A DNA stretch of 64,000 nt from Enterobacter cloacae complex sp. R_G8 (GTDB lineage Bacteria > Pseudomonadota > Gammaproteobacteria > Enterobacterales > Enterobacteriaceae), in the NCBI RefSeq assembly GCF_024599795.1, contig NZ_CP102246.1, forward strand, positions 1,426,001-1,490,000. The letters are read 5' to 3'. The notes under the pieces were generated by a model. It was not told the DNA's origin. It did not search any database and saw only the letters and a program-made list of their open reading frames with translations. Made by a program: the position numbers and the translations under genes. Below are positions 12,083-26,633 of the stretch, piece by piece. Numbering within the stretch: position 1 is the stretch's first letter; each line of letters starts with the position of its first letter.

Positions 12083-12931
12083 TCAAACCAGTTTTTTTAC
12101 CAGCTCTTCGCTGTGACGAATGCGCTCAGGCGCATGCTCCAGATCCTGTTGTACCAGCGCCATAAACAGCAGATCCGTCAGCATCATCTGCGCACTCGTT
12201 GATGAGATAGCGGCACTGCGCGTGGCCTGTTCCTCGGCGATCGTATATAAACAGCGCGTTGCCCGCTGCTGCAGTGCATTGGGGGTAAAACCGGTGATGG
12301 CCAGTATTTTCCCGCCTACACGCAGCGCCTCATCGGTGGCCATGTTGATTTCGCGACGTTCGCCAGTATAGGAGATCGCCAGCAGCAGATCGTCAGGATC
12401 CATAGCCTGCACTGTGGCCAGCAAGGCATGCATATCCTGCTCGACGATGGCGTTATACCCGATCTTTGTCAGCTTCCAGCCAAAATTGCGCGCCACCAGT
12501 CCGGACGCGCCGATGCCGGTCAAAATGATCCGACGTGCCGCACGCAGCATTGCCACGCTTTCCAGTAATTTTTCTTCGGTGTTCACATCGAGGGTGGCGT
12601 GCATGGCCGCGACATTCTCTTTGATCAACTTCTCGCCCACGAGACGCATGGGATCATCGCCACGGATCTGATTATGCACCGGCATGGATTGCGGATTGGG
12701 GTTACTCACCAGGGCTTCGCTAATCGCCAGCTTCAGTGCCGGGAAGCCCTTAAAGCCAATCTTCTGGGCAAATTTCACCACGCTGGACTGACTCACACCC
12801 GCTTCGCTTGCCAGCTGCTGCGAACTCAGATGGCGGGCGTGGTCGGGCTGAGAAAGCAAAAAATCCGCCAGCTTTTTGTCGCTTTGAGCAAAGCCGGCAT
12901 AACGCTGGCGAATGCGAATTAAACAGTTCAT
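12083..12931 (-). CDS. yfhH: RpiR/MurR-family transcriptional regulator YfhH
   Basis: A 282-residue regulator with an N-terminal RpiR-type helix-turn-helix (about residues 1-75; LSSQQLASEAGVSQSSVVKFAQKIGFKGFPALK) and a C-terminal SIS sugar-phosphate-binding domain (about 120-250; RRIILTGIGASGLVARNF and LLLAISYTGERREI). It closely resembles E. coli YfhH, whose target is unknown. Here it is divergent from murQ and a PTS permease across 118 bases that hold two copies of a near-palindromic element, so local control of those genes in response to a sugar phosphate such as MurNAc-6-phosphate is the natural inference. Confidence 0.9.
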   Translation of the reverse strand: MNCLIRIRQRYAGFAQSDKKLADFLLSQPDHARHLSSQQLASEAGVSQSSVVKFAQKIGFKGFPALKLAISEALVSNPNPQSMPVHNQIRGDDPMRLVGEKLIKENVAAMHATLDVNTEEKLLESVAMLRAARRIILTGIGASGLVARNFGWKLTKIGYNAIVEQDMHALLATVQAMDPDDLLLAISYTGERREINMATDEALRVGGKILAITGFTPNALQQRATRCLYTIAEEQATRSAAISSTSAQMMLTDLLFMALVQQDLEHAPERIRHSEELVKKLV

Positions 12932-12949
12932 ACGTTCTCCTGGCGAAAA

Positions 12950-12965
12950 TGTGATTGTCTGCGCA
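12950..12965 (+). promoter_or_regulatory. Candidate weak CRP site in yfhH-murQ region
   Basis: TGTGA-N6-GCGCA preceded by AAA: the left half-site is perfect, the right half matches poorly. A CRP site would fit a PTS sugar operon; motif evidence only. Confidence 0.3.
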
Positions 12966-12988
12966 AATACGAATTTTGCTCGCCTGAA

Positions 12989-13037
12989 TGAATTTTATAT
13001 TCCATTATAGTGCGATTATTATGAATTAAAAATTCCA
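12989..13037. promoter_or_regulatory. Paired operator-like repeats between yfhH and murQ
   Basis: TGAATTTTATATTCCA (12989-13004) and TGAATTAAAAATTCCA (13022-13037) agree at 13 of 16 positions, are each near-palindromic (GAATT...AATTC type), and start 33 bases apart, about three helical turns. They flank a TATAGT box (13006-13011) and the second abuts the murQ ribosome-binding site (AGAGG). Likely the binding sites of YfhH. Confidence 0.6.
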
Positions 13038-13049
13038 GAGGTAAAAAAG

Positions 13050-13943
13050 ATGAATCTTGGCTCACTTGTATCAGAAACGCGTAACCCGCAAACCATGGAT
13101 CTGGATGCACTCTCCACCCTGGAGCTGGTTAACCGTTTTAATCAACAGGATACGCTGGTCGCCCTGGCAGTGAAAGAGACATTACCAGAGGTGGCGAAGG
13201 CCGTCGATGCCGCGGCGCAGGCGCTCAAGGCGGGTGGCCGCATTATCTATATGGGCGCCGGAACCAGCGGACGTCTCGGCGTGCTGGATGCGTCTGAATG
13301 TCCACCCACGTTCGGCGTTCCGCACGGGCTGGTGGTCGGCCTCATTGCCGGTGGGCCTGGTGCGCTGCTGAAGGCGGTGGAAGGGGCGGAAGACAACAAA
13401 CAGCTCGGCGAAGATGACCTGAAAGGGATTAACCTCAACGCAAAGGATCTGGTCGTCGGACTGGCCGCTTCCGGGCGCACACCTTACGTCATTGGCGGTC
13501 TGGAGTATGCCAACCAGACGGGTTGTACTACCGTGGCTATCTCCTGTAATCCTGGCTCACCCATTGCGCAGGTGGCCCACATCGCGATTTCTCCGGTCGT
13601 CGGGCCCGAAGCGCTTACCGGCTCCACGCGCCTCAAATCCGGGACTGCGCAAAAACTGGTACTCAATATGATCTCCACCGGCGCGATGGTGAAGTTCGGC
13701 AAGGTGTATCAGAACCTGATGGTGGATATGCAGGCCACCAACGTCAAGCTGGTGGACAGGGCCTGTCGCATGGTGATGGAAGCGACAGGCGCAGGCCGCG
13801 AAGAGGCGGAAGCCGTCCTCACGCAAACCGATCACGATGTGAAACCGGCCATTCTGATGATCCTGAGCGGGCTGGATGCCGCCGCCGCACGAGCTAAACT
13901 CGCTGCGCATGATGGGTTCTTACGGGCGGCATTAGAAAACTAA
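13050..13943 (+). CDS. murQ: N-acetylmuramic acid 6-phosphate etherase MurQ
   Basis: Cleaves the lactyl ether of MurNAc-6-phosphate to GlcNAc-6-phosphate and D-lactate during recycling of cell-wall sugars. The 297-residue SIS-fold protein has [23 protein letters not shown] with Glu83, the segment VEGAEDNK with Glu114 (both catalytic in characterised MurQ), [16 protein letters not shown], and the [16 protein letters not shown] motif. By recall it is only about 60 percent identical to E. coli MurQ, whose gene lies elsewhere beside murR and murP, so this may be a second or relocated copy. It is followed after 12 bases by a PTS permease, forming a two-gene catabolic unit. Confidence 0.93.
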   Translation: MNLGSLVSETRNPQTMDLDALSTLELVNRFNQQDTLVALAVKETLPEVAKAVDAAAQALKAGGRIIYMGAGTSGRLGVLDASECPPTFGVPHGLVVGLIAGGPGALLKAVEGAEDNKQLGEDDLKGINLNAKDLVVGLAASGRTPYVIGGLEYANQTGCTTVAISCNPGSPIAQVAHIAISPVVGPEALTGSTRLKSGTAQKLVLNMISTGAMVKFGKVYQNLMVDMQATNVKLVDRACRMVMEATGAGREEAEAVLTQTDHDVKPAILMILSGLDAAAARAKLAAHDGFLRAALEN

Positions 13944-13955
13944 AAAGAGGCGTGT

Positions 13956-15317
13956 ATGGAAAAAACAGCAGCGCTCGCCAGCCATATTTTGCAGGGGATC
14001 GGCGGAGAGAAGAACATTCAGCGTCTGGAAAACTGCATGACGCGCGTGCGCGTCGAGGTGCATGACGACGACCAGCTTGATATCGCGCATCTTAAGCAAC
14101 TTCCTGGCGTCAGCGGATACGTTAAGCAGGGGCAGCAGCATCAGCTGATCGTCGGGCCGGGAAAAGCGGCACAGGTCGTTGATGCCATGCGCGCATTGAT
14201 GGGCGGAGGGGCGGCCGTGCCGGTTGACGATGCCGGGCGCACCAAAGCGCAGGCGAAGGCCAAATACAAAGCCCCCATGAGCGATGCGCTGCGGCAGCTG
14301 GCAAACGTCTTTATCCCTCTTATTCCGGCATTTATTGCCTCCGGCTTGATCACCGGGATCATCAATATCCTCAAGCGCCCGGATATAGTCGGCGATTTTG
14401 CCACGCACTATCCGAACCTGCTCGGGATTCTGGGGATCTTTGGTAGCGCTGTCTTCGCCATCATGAACATTCTGGTTGGGGTCAATACCGCTAAAGTGTT
14501 TGGCGGCTCCATGGCCATGGGCGGGGTGATGGCCGGTATTCTCTCCAGCCCGCAGCTGGCGCAGATAACCCTGTTCGGCGAGGCCCTCCAGCCCGGTCGC
14601 GGCGGGGTGATTGCGGTGCTGCTGGTGGTCATTCTGATGTGCTGGATTGAGAAAAAGCTGCGCGCCGTTCTCCCCGGTTCAATTGAGCTGATCCTCAATC
14701 CGCTGCTGACCACGCTTATCACCGGCTGTGTGGCGATTGTGGCCCTGCAGCCGCTGGGCGGCTGGATCTCAGAGGTGATTGCCCACGGCGCTTCTCTGGC
14801 TATCGATCGCGGTGGGCTGTTCGTGGGGGCTGTGCTGTCAGGGACCTTCCTGCCGCTGGTGCTGACCGGGCTGCATCAGGGACTGGTACCGATCCACGTC
14901 GAGCTGGTGCAGGCGCATGGTTATAACGCGCTGCTGCCCATCCTGTCGATGGCGGGGGTAGGTCAGGTCGGTGCGGCGATTGCCGTGCTGATGAAAACCC
15001 GCAACGCGCGGTTGAAAAAAGTGATTAAAGGGGCGCTACCGGTTGGATTACTGGGCATTGGCGAGCCGCTGATTTTTGGTGTCACGCTGCCGCTCGGTAA
15101 GCCTTTCCTTGCGGCCTGTCTGGGCGGCGCGGTAGGCGGGGCGCTTATCAGCTACTGGAAAGTCGCCACCGTTATTACCTTTGGTCTCTCCGGTTTACCG
15201 CTGGCGCTTACCATCGTGACCGGAAAAGTCATGCTCTATCTGTTAGGCTATCTGGTAGCGGTGATCGCCGGGTTCCTGTTTACCTGGCTGGCGGGATTCA
15301 ACGACCCAGAGGAGTAA
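13956..15317 (+). CDS. PTS sugar permease EIIBC, probably MurNAc-type (MurP-like)
   Basis: A 453-residue PTS transporter of the glucose/sucrose superfamily in the order EIIB-EIIC. The EIIB domain (about residues 1-80) carries the phosphorylated Cys27 in ENCMTRVRV; the EIIC domain (about 110-450) has about ten membrane segments and the conserved GIGEPLIFGVTLPL motif. There is no EIIA domain, so the phosphate would come from the glucose EIIA (Crr), as for MurP, TreB and ScrA. Coupling to murQ suggests uptake of N-acetylmuramic acid as its 6-phosphate; substrate is inferred, not shown by the sequence. Confidence 0.82.
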   Translation: MEKTAALASHILQGIGGEKNIQRLENCMTRVRVEVHDDDQLDIAHLKQLPGVSGYVKQGQQHQLIVGPGKAAQVVDAMRALMGGGAAVPVDDAGRTKAQAKAKYKAPMSDALRQLANVFIPLIPAFIASGLITGIINILKRPDIVGDFATHYPNLLGILGIFGSAVFAIMNILVGVNTAKVFGGSMAMGGVMAGILSSPQLAQITLFGEALQPGRGGVIAVLLVVILMCWIEKKLRAVLPGSIELILNPLLTTLITGCVAIVALQPLGGWISEVIAHGASLAIDRGGLFVGAVLSGTFLPLVLTGLHQGLVPIHVELVQAHGYNALLPILSMAGVGQVGAAIAVLMKTRNARLKKVIKGALPVGLLGIGEPLIFGVTLPLGKPFLAACLGGAVGGALISYWKVATVITFGLSGLPLALTIVTGKVMLYLLGYLVAVIAGFLFTWLAGFNDPEE

Positions 15318-15320
15318 GGT

Positions 15321-15956
15321 TTGGCTAATCACGAGCGTCGTGTTGTCTTTTTCGATCTGGATGGAACGCTGCATCAGCAGGATATGTTTGGTACGTTTAT
15401 GCGCTACCTGCTGCGGCGTCAGCCCCTGAACGCACTGCTCGTCTTACCTTTGTTACCCGTGATTGGCCTTGCGCTGCTGGTGAAAGGCCGGGCTGCGCGC
15501 TGGCCAATGAGTCTGCTGCTCTGGGGCTGCACCTTTGGCCACAGTGAAGCCCGGCTCAAACAGCTTGAGCAGGATTTTGCGCACTGGTTTCGGGGTCATG
15601 TGACGGCGTTTCCGGTTGTGCAGGCGCGACTGACCAGCTACCTCGATGCGAACGATGCCGATATCTGGTTGATTACCGGCTCGCCGCAGTCGCTGGTAGA
15701 GCAGGTCTATTTTGATACGCCGTGGTTGCCGAGAGTGAACCTGATCGCCACGCAGATCTCCCGTGGTTACGGCGGGTGGGTATTGAGCATGCGCTGTCTG
15801 GGGCACGAAAAGGTGGCCCAGCTGGAGATGCGCATTGGCACGCCGCTGCGTCTGTACAGCGGTTACAGCGACAGTAAGCAGGACAACCCGCTGCTCTATT
15901 TTTGCCAGCACCGCTGGCGCGTGACACCTGCGGGTGAACTTCAGCAACTCGAATAG
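15321..15956 (+). CDS. pgpC: Phosphatidylglycerophosphatase C
   Basis: HAD-family membrane phosphatase that makes phosphatidylglycerol from its phosphate. The TTG at 15321 (211 residues) matches the known E. coli length and N terminus; no ATG fits. HAD motif I is VVFFDLDGTLHQQD (about residues 8-21), motif II is WLITGSPQ, and the late motif includes YSGYSDSKQDNPLLYF. A hydrophobic segment at about 35-52 anchors it in the inner membrane. It follows the PTS gene by three bases, so it may be read partly from that operon. Confidence 0.93.
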   Translation: MANHERRVVFFDLDGTLHQQDMFGTFMRYLLRRQPLNALLVLPLLPVIGLALLVKGRAARWPMSLLLWGCTFGHSEARLKQLEQDFAHWFRGHVTAFPVVQARLTSYLDANDADIWLITGSPQSLVEQVYFDTPWLPRVNLIATQISRGYGGWVLSMRCLGHEKVAQLEMRIGTPLRLYSGYSDSKQDNPLLYFCQHRWRVTPAGELQQLE

Positions 15957-15968
15957 TTTTATCCATAG

Positions 15969-17958
<1,990 letters not shown>

Positions 17959-18123
17959 TTAGTTAATTCTCTGCGACGCCGGTTGCCTTAGTCTGCTGTA
18001 GCCATGTTAAAAATAAGGTTTGCCATTGATTGAGCGGCATTTTGCGTAAAGTTACGCCACTTGGCAACCAATTAGAGAGACAGGTCACATCTATTGTTAA
18101 ATGTCTTTGCCGATTTTATTTCG

Positions 18124-18162
18124 ACGCAAACGGTTTCGTCGACGCTCAGGATTCTCTATAAT
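18124..18162 (+). promoter_or_regulatory. purL promoter with PurR operator
   Basis: ACGCAAACGGTTTCGT at 18124-18139 differs from the PurR consensus ACGCAAACGTTTTCGT at one base and covers the -35 region of a promoter with TATAAT at 18157-18162. PurR with hypoxanthine or guanine would repress purL, as in E. coli. Confidence 0.88.
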
Positions 18163-18225
18163 GACGCCCGTTTTCCCCCCTTGCGCACACTGTAAGCGCC
18201 CCGGCGCTTCGAAGACGAGAGACTT

Positions 18226-22113
<3,888 letters not shown>

Positions 22114-22130
22114 TCGGTATTGCCCTTTAA

Positions 22131-22165
22131 AGCCCGGTACGCGAAAGCGCTACCGGGCTTTTTTA
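22131..22165 (+). terminator. Intrinsic terminator of purL
   Basis: AGCCCGGTA and TACCGGGCT form a 9-bp GC-rich stem followed by TTTTTT, just after the purL stop. Confidence 0.9.
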
Positions 22166-22169
22166 TGTG

Positions 22170-22283
22170 TGTCGCAATTTCGCGACAGACCCGCAATGCC
22201 GCTGTCTCCAAATGGAGACATTTAACTCTTTGATTTATATATGGCAGGTGCGGTTCCCGTTAAGGTGTTGCTGATTAGCGACA
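22170..22283 (+). promoter_or_regulatory. Three GlrR activator sites upstream of glmY
   Basis: TGTC-N10-GACA occurs at 22170-22187 and 22203-22220, and TGTT-N10-GACA at 22266-22283. This matches the known GlrR (QseF) recognition sequence and the triple arrangement at E. coli glmY. Confidence 0.85.
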
Positions 22284-22341
22284 CTTAGCCTGGAAATCAT
22301 TCAGCGAGCAATTAACGGTACAAACCTATAAATTATATAAA

Positions 22342-22354
22342 TATCAATGTGATA
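22342..22354 (+). promoter_or_regulatory. Candidate IHF site
   Basis: TATCAATGTGATA resembles the IHF consensus WATCAANNNNTTR in an AT-rich tract between the GlrR sites and the sigma-54 promoter, where DNA bending is expected. Confidence 0.5.
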
Positions 22355-22372
22355 ATATATTGGTTTGCATTT

Positions 22373-22393
22373 TGGCACAGCTATTGCATAATA
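22373..22393 (+). promoter_or_regulatory. glmY sigma-54 promoter overlapping a sigma-70 promoter
   Basis: TGGCAC-N5-TTGCA (22373-22388) is a consensus -24/-12 sigma-54 promoter; CATAAT (22387-22392) provides an overlapping sigma-70 -10 box. Both would start transcription at about 22400, the first base of GlmY. Confidence 0.88.
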
Positions 22394-22399
22394 TTAACC

Positions 22400-22583
22400 A
22401 GTGGCTCATTCACCTTCTTATGTCAGCCCCTTCGGGACGTGCTACATAAACTTCGAATGACGCACAAAAAGGTGCCTGCCGTCCAACTACTGATCATAGC
22501 GTTGCTTTATCAGGACAGGGCGAAACGTCGAGTTAGGCACCGCCTCATTCCATGACAAAGCCGGGTTTTTACCCGGCTTTGTT
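22400..22583 (+). ncRNA. glmY: Small regulatory RNA GlmY
   Basis: The sequence beginning AGTGGCTCATTCACC and continuing through the conserved central hairpins matches E. coli GlmY nearly base for base by recall, and ends in an intrinsic terminator (ACAAAGCCGGG / CCCGGCTTTGT with T-run, 22555-22585), about 184 nt. GlmY titrates the adaptor RapZ, protecting the related RNA GlmZ, which activates glmS translation and so glucosamine-6-phosphate synthesis. It stands between purL and the glrKGR genes whose products activate it. A 68-codon ORF through the RNA is not a gene. Confidence 0.95.
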
Positions 22584-22642
22584 GTATCTGAAGGGCAGAC
22601 TCAGTTACGCTCTCCTCAAACCCATTCAAAGAGAGTAATGCG

Positions 22643-24070
22643 TTGAAACGCTGGCCCGTTTTCCCCCGCTCCCTGCGTCAACTCGTGATGATGGCCTTTT
22701 TGCTGATCCTGCTGCCTTTACTGATTCTGGCCTGGCAGGCGTGGCAAAGCCTGAACGCGCTCAGTGCCCAGGCGGCACTGACTAACCGCACGACGCTCAT
22801 TGACGCCAGACGCAGTGAAGCGATGACCAACGCCGCGCTGGAGATGGAGCGTAGCTATCGTCAGTATTGCGTGCTGGACGATCGCACGCTGGAAAAGGTC
22901 TACCAGAATCAGCGTAAACGCTATAGCGAGATGCTGGATGCGCATGCCGGCGTGCTGCCGGACGATAAACTCTACCAGGCATTACGTCAGGATTTGAACG
23001 ACCTGGCCCAGCTACAGTGTAAGAACAGTGGCCCGGATGCGGCCGCGGCCGCTCGTCTTGAAGCCTTCGCGAATGCCAACACCGAGATGGTGCAGTCTAC
23101 CCGCGCGGTAATTTTCTCTCGCGGTCAGCAGTTGCAGCAGGAGATTGCCGAACGCGGTCAGTTCTTTGGCTGGCAGGCGCTGGTGCTGTTTCTGGTGAGC
23201 CTCGCGCTGGTGCTGCTCTTTACCCGGATGATCATCGGCCCGGTGAAGGGTATCCAGCGAATGATCAATCGTCTGGGGGAGGGGAAATCACTGGGTGATA
23301 CGGTCGCCTTTAAGGGCCCGCGCGAGTTACGTTCCGTGGGGCAGCGAATTATCTGGCTTTCGGAACGCCTGTCGTGGCTGGAATCCCAGCGTCATCAGTT
23401 TTTACGTCATATTTCCCATGAGCTTAAAACGCCGCTGGCCAGTATGCGCGAAGGTACGGAATTGCTGGCGGACGAAGTGGCGGGGCCGCTGACGGTGGAG
23501 CAGAAAGAGATTGTCGAGATCCTCGACGCCAGCAGCCGCAATCTGCAGAAATTAATTGAGCAGCTGCTCGATTACAACCGCAAGCTGGCGGATGGGGCGG
23601 TCGTTCTGGAGAATGTGGAGATTGAGCCGCTGGTGGATATGGTGATCTCTGCCCATAGCTTGCCAGCAAGAGCTAAAATGATGCATACCGGGGTGGCGCT
23701 GAGTGAGCCAACCTGCCTGGCTGAACCGATGTTATTGATGAGCGTTCTGGATAATCTTTATTCCAATGCGGTGCACTATGGTACTGAATCCGGTAACATT
23801 TATATCCGAAGCTATACGAATGGTTCACGGGTGTTTATTGATGTCGCCAACACCGGCACCCCGATCCCCGATGACGAAAGAGAGATGATATTTGAACCCT
23901 TCTTCCAGGGAAGTCATCAGCGAAAAGGTGCGGTTAAAGGAAGCGGTCTGGGCTTGAGTATCGCCCGGGACTGCATACGACGCATGCAGGGGGAGCTAAA
24001 CATTGTCACGGACGAACGTTCCGATGTTTGCTTCCGTATCGAACTGCCCCAGAGCCGGAAAAACCAATAA
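22643..24070 (+). CDS. glrK: Sensor histidine kinase GlrK (QseE)
   Basis: Membrane histidine kinase of 475 residues that phosphorylates GlrR. TTG at 22643 is the start (MKRWPVFPRSLRQLV); the nearby ATG at 22639 is out of frame and stops at once. Two membrane spans (about residues 14-32 and 172-195) enclose a periplasmic sensor; a HAMP linker, the HisKA box FLRHISHELKTPLASMREG, and the HATPase domain with DNLYSNAVHYG and GSGLGLSIARDC follow. First gene of glrK-glrG-glrR, directly downstream of its target glmY. Confidence 0.96.
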   Translation: MKRWPVFPRSLRQLVMMAFLLILLPLLILAWQAWQSLNALSAQAALTNRTTLIDARRSEAMTNAALEMERSYRQYCVLDDRTLEKVYQNQRKRYSEMLDAHAGVLPDDKLYQALRQDLNDLAQLQCKNSGPDAAAAARLEAFANANTEMVQSTRAVIFSRGQQLQQEIAERGQFFGWQALVLFLVSLALVLLFTRMIIGPVKGIQRMINRLGEGKSLGDTVAFKGPRELRSVGQRIIWLSERLSWLESQRHQFLRHISHELKTPLASMREGTELLADEVAGPLTVEQKEIVEILDASSRNLQKLIEQLLDYNRKLADGAVVLENVEIEPLVDMVISAHSLPARAKMMHTGVALSEPTCLAEPMLLMSVLDNLYSNAVHYGTESGNIYIRSYTNGSRVFIDVANTGTPIPDDEREMIFEPFFQGSHQRKGAVKGSGLGLSIARDCIRRMQGELNIVTDERSDVCFRIELPQSRKNQ

Positions 24071-24092
24071 AATGAAGCTATGTCTGGTGAGT

Positions 24093-24809
24093 ATGTCACA
24101 CGTTTTTTTCCGCGCCATATGCGCGGTGTTTTCCCGTAAAACGTTGCGCCTGAGCCTGCCCTGTTTATTGCTGGCGGGGTGTGTTTCCCATGTGCCGAAA
24201 AGCGCCATTAGCGATAAGCAGGCAGATAAATGGCCTGAGAGTCAGCTGGCAGATTTCCTCTCAACCCGCTGCGATGATATCTGGAACCTGTCGGGGCATG
24301 ACGTCGAAACCAATCCTCTGTTCTGGCTACGCGGAATAGATTGCGCGCAGCGCCTGGCCCCGGTTGAAGCCCGCTCAAAAGCGGCGATGCTGGACGACGA
24401 TACCTGGCAGGACGCCTTCAAGCGCGGGATATTGCTTGGGGATGCCAAAATTACCCCTGTCGAACGACGCACAAACGTCACGCGGCTCGACACCTTCGTG
24501 GCATATCTTCCCGCTCAGGTCCGCCCGGTATATCAGCTCTGGCGTAATGGGCAGACATTGCAACTTCAGCTGTCTGAAGAGCGTACCCGTTACAGCAAGC
24601 TGCAACAGTCAACCGACAGCGAGCTTGATACCCTGCGTCAACAGCAAGAACATTTGCGTACGCAACTGGATACCACGACGCGTAAGCTGGAGAACCTGAC
24701 CGATATCGAAAGACAGCTTTCGTCGCGTAAATATCAGCCAGGGAGTTCATCCGCAGTACCGGACAGCGATACGCCGAAACAAGAGGATGTGAAGCATGAC
24801 GAGCCGTAA
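24093..24809 (+). CDS. glrG: Outer-membrane lipoprotein GlrG (QseG)
   Basis: Lipoprotein of about 238 residues with the lipobox LLAGC (Cys near residue 30), a periplasmic Cys-containing domain, and a C-terminal coiled coil (LQLSEERTRYSKLQQSTDSELDTLRQQQ...). In E. coli QseG interacts with the sensor GlrK and is needed for its full activity. ATG 24093 was chosen since MSHVFFRA aligns with the E. coli N terminus; ATG 24072, seven codons earlier, is an alternative. The N-terminal third is less conserved than the rest. Overlaps glrR by 14 bases. Confidence 0.9.
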   Translation: MSHVFFRAICAVFSRKTLRLSLPCLLLAGCVSHVPKSAISDKQADKWPESQLADFLSTRCDDIWNLSGHDVETNPLFWLRGIDCAQRLAPVEARSKAAMLDDDTWQDAFKRGILLGDAKITPVERRTNVTRLDTFVAYLPAQVRPVYQLWRNGQTLQLQLSEERTRYSKLQQSTDSELDTLRQQQEHLRTQLDTTTRKLENLTDIERQLSSRKYQPGSSSAVPDSDTPKQEDVKHDEP

Positions 24810-26133
24810 ACCTGCCCATCTCTTACTGGTGGATGACGATCCCGGATTGCTGAAGCTGTTGGGAATGCGTCTGGTCAGTGAAGGCTACAGCGTCGTGACG
24901 GCTGAAAGCGGGCTGGAGGGGCTGAAAATTCTCGCCCGTGAAAAAATTGATCTGGTAATAAGCGACCTGCGGATGGATGAAATGGATGGACTGCAGCTGT
25001 TCGCGGAGATCCAGAAGCAGCAGCCGGGTATGCCGGTGATTATCCTCACGGCGCACGGCTCGATCCCGGATGCCGTGGCGGCGACACAGCAGGGGGTATT
25101 CAGCTTCCTGACCAAACCGGTGGACAAAGACGCGCTGTATAAGGCTATCGACAGTGCGCTGGAACATGCTGCCCCGTCGAGCGATGAGGCGTGGCGGGAG
25201 CCGATTGTCACGCGTAGCCCTATTATGCTGCGTCTGCTGGAACAGGCCCGGATGGTGGCGCAGTCGGACGTCAGCGTGCTGATTAACGGGCAGAGCGGCA
25301 CCGGGAAAGAGATCCTGGCGCAGGCCATCCATAATGCCAGTCCTCGCAGCAAGAACGCCTTTATCGCCATTAACTGCGGCGCACTGCCGGAACAGCTGCT
25401 CGAATCTGAACTGTTCGGCCACGCCCGCGGTGCGTTCACCGGCGCAGTCAGCAGCCGGGAAGGGTTATTCCAGGCGGCGGAAGGCGGCACGCTTTTCCTG
25501 GATGAGATTGGCGACATGCCTGCGCCGCTGCAGGTCAAATTGCTGCGCGTGCTGCAGGAGCGAAAAGTGCGCCCGTTGGGCAGCAACCGCGATATCGACA
25601 TTAACGTGCGTATCATTTCCGCCACGCACCGTGATTTACCGAAGGTGATGGCGCGCAATGAGTTTCGTGAAGATCTCTACTATCGTCTGAACGTCGTGAA
25701 CCTGAAAATCCCGGCGCTGGCCGAGCGTGCGGAAGATATTCCTTTGCTGGCGAATCACCTGTTGCGCCAGTCTGCGGATCGCCACAAACCGTTTGTTCGG
25801 GCGTTTTCCACCGATGCGATGAAGCGGCTGATGGCCGCAAGCTGGCCGGGAAACGTGCGTCAGTTGGTCAACGTGATCGAGCAGTGCGTGGCGCTGACGT
25901 CGTCACCTGTCATCAGTGACGCGCTGGTGGAGCAGGCGCTGGAAGGCGAGAACACGGCACTGCCGACGTTTGCCGAAGCGCGTAACCAGTTCGAGCTAAA
26001 CTATCTGCGTAAGCTGCTGCAGATCACCAAAGGCAACGTGACCCATGCAGCACGCATGGCCGGACGCAACCGCACCGAGTTCTATAAGCTGCTGTCACGG
26101 CATGAACTGGAAGCCAACGATTTTAAAGAGTAG
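24796..26133 (+). CDS. glrR: Sigma-54-dependent response regulator GlrR (QseF)
   Basis: NtrC-family activator of 445 residues. The receiver domain (about 1-125) has VDDD and the phosphorylated Asp in VISDLRM (about residue 56) and the Lys in FLTKPVD; the AAA+ domain (about 135-365) has Walker A GQSGTGKE, the sigma-54 contact loop ESELFGHARGAFTGAV, Walker B LFLDEIGD; a Fis-type helix-turn-helix (about 400-440, NVTHAARMAGRNRTEFYKLLSRH) ends the protein. Its predicted sites lie upstream of glmY. Confidence 0.97.
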   Translation: MTSRKPAHLLLVDDDPGLLKLLGMRLVSEGYSVVTAESGLEGLKILAREKIDLVISDLRMDEMDGLQLFAEIQKQQPGMPVIILTAHGSIPDAVAATQQGVFSFLTKPVDKDALYKAIDSALEHAAPSSDEAWREPIVTRSPIMLRLLEQARMVAQSDVSVLINGQSGTGKEILAQAIHNASPRSKNAFIAINCGALPEQLLESELFGHARGAFTGAVSSREGLFQAAEGGTLFLDEIGDMPAPLQVKLLRVLQERKVRPLGSNRDIDINVRIISATHRDLPKVMARNEFREDLYYRLNVVNLKIPALAERAEDIPLLANHLLRQSADRHKPFVRAFSTDAMKRLMAASWPGNVRQLVNVIEQCVALTSSPVISDALVEQALEGENTALPTFAEARNQFELNYLRKLLQITKGNVTHAARMAGRNRTEFYKLLSRHELEANDFKE

Positions 26134-26164
26134 TACCGCAAACTTCGAATGAATATGATACTGT

Positions 26165-26180
26165 GAGCAATCGATTACGA
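26165..26180 (+). promoter_or_regulatory. Degenerate PurR-like site upstream of glnB
   Basis: GAGCAATCGATTACGA matches 10 of 16 PurR consensus positions, including the central CG. glnB is a known PurR target in E. coli, which is the main reason to note it. Confidence 0.35.
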
Positions 26181-26204
26181 AGCAGCTTACAGGCAAGAGT
26201 TTAA

Positions 26205-26552
<348 letters not shown>

Positions 26553-26572
26553 CATTGTCTGCGGTTTTGCAG

Positions 26573-26600
26573 GCCGGGTCAGGCGCAGCCGCCATCTGGC
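26573..26600. repeat. REP-like palindromic element
   Basis: GCCGGGTCAGGCG ... CGCCATCTGGC forms an imperfect stem resembling the enterobacterial REP (GCCGG...CCGGC) elements. One copy only, between glnB and its terminator. Confidence 0.5.
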
Positions 26601-26630
26601 AAAAAAAGCCCCTCGAACGAGGGGCTTTTT
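26601..26630. terminator. Bidirectional terminator between glnB and hmp
   Basis: AGCCCCTC (26607-26614) and GAGGGGCT (26619-26626) with A-run before and T-run after act in both directions for the convergent genes glnB and hmp. Confidence 0.9.
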
Positions 26631-26633
26631 GTA

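Noticed and set aside
22349..22555. 68-codon ORF across glmY
   Set aside because: The sequence is the structured sRNA GlmY with its sigma-54 promoter inside the ORF.
24003..24092. Extended N terminus of glrG overlapping glrK
   Set aside because: The first 20-30 codons are the glrK 3' end in another frame; a start at 24093 or 24072 gives a normal lipoprotein signal peptide.
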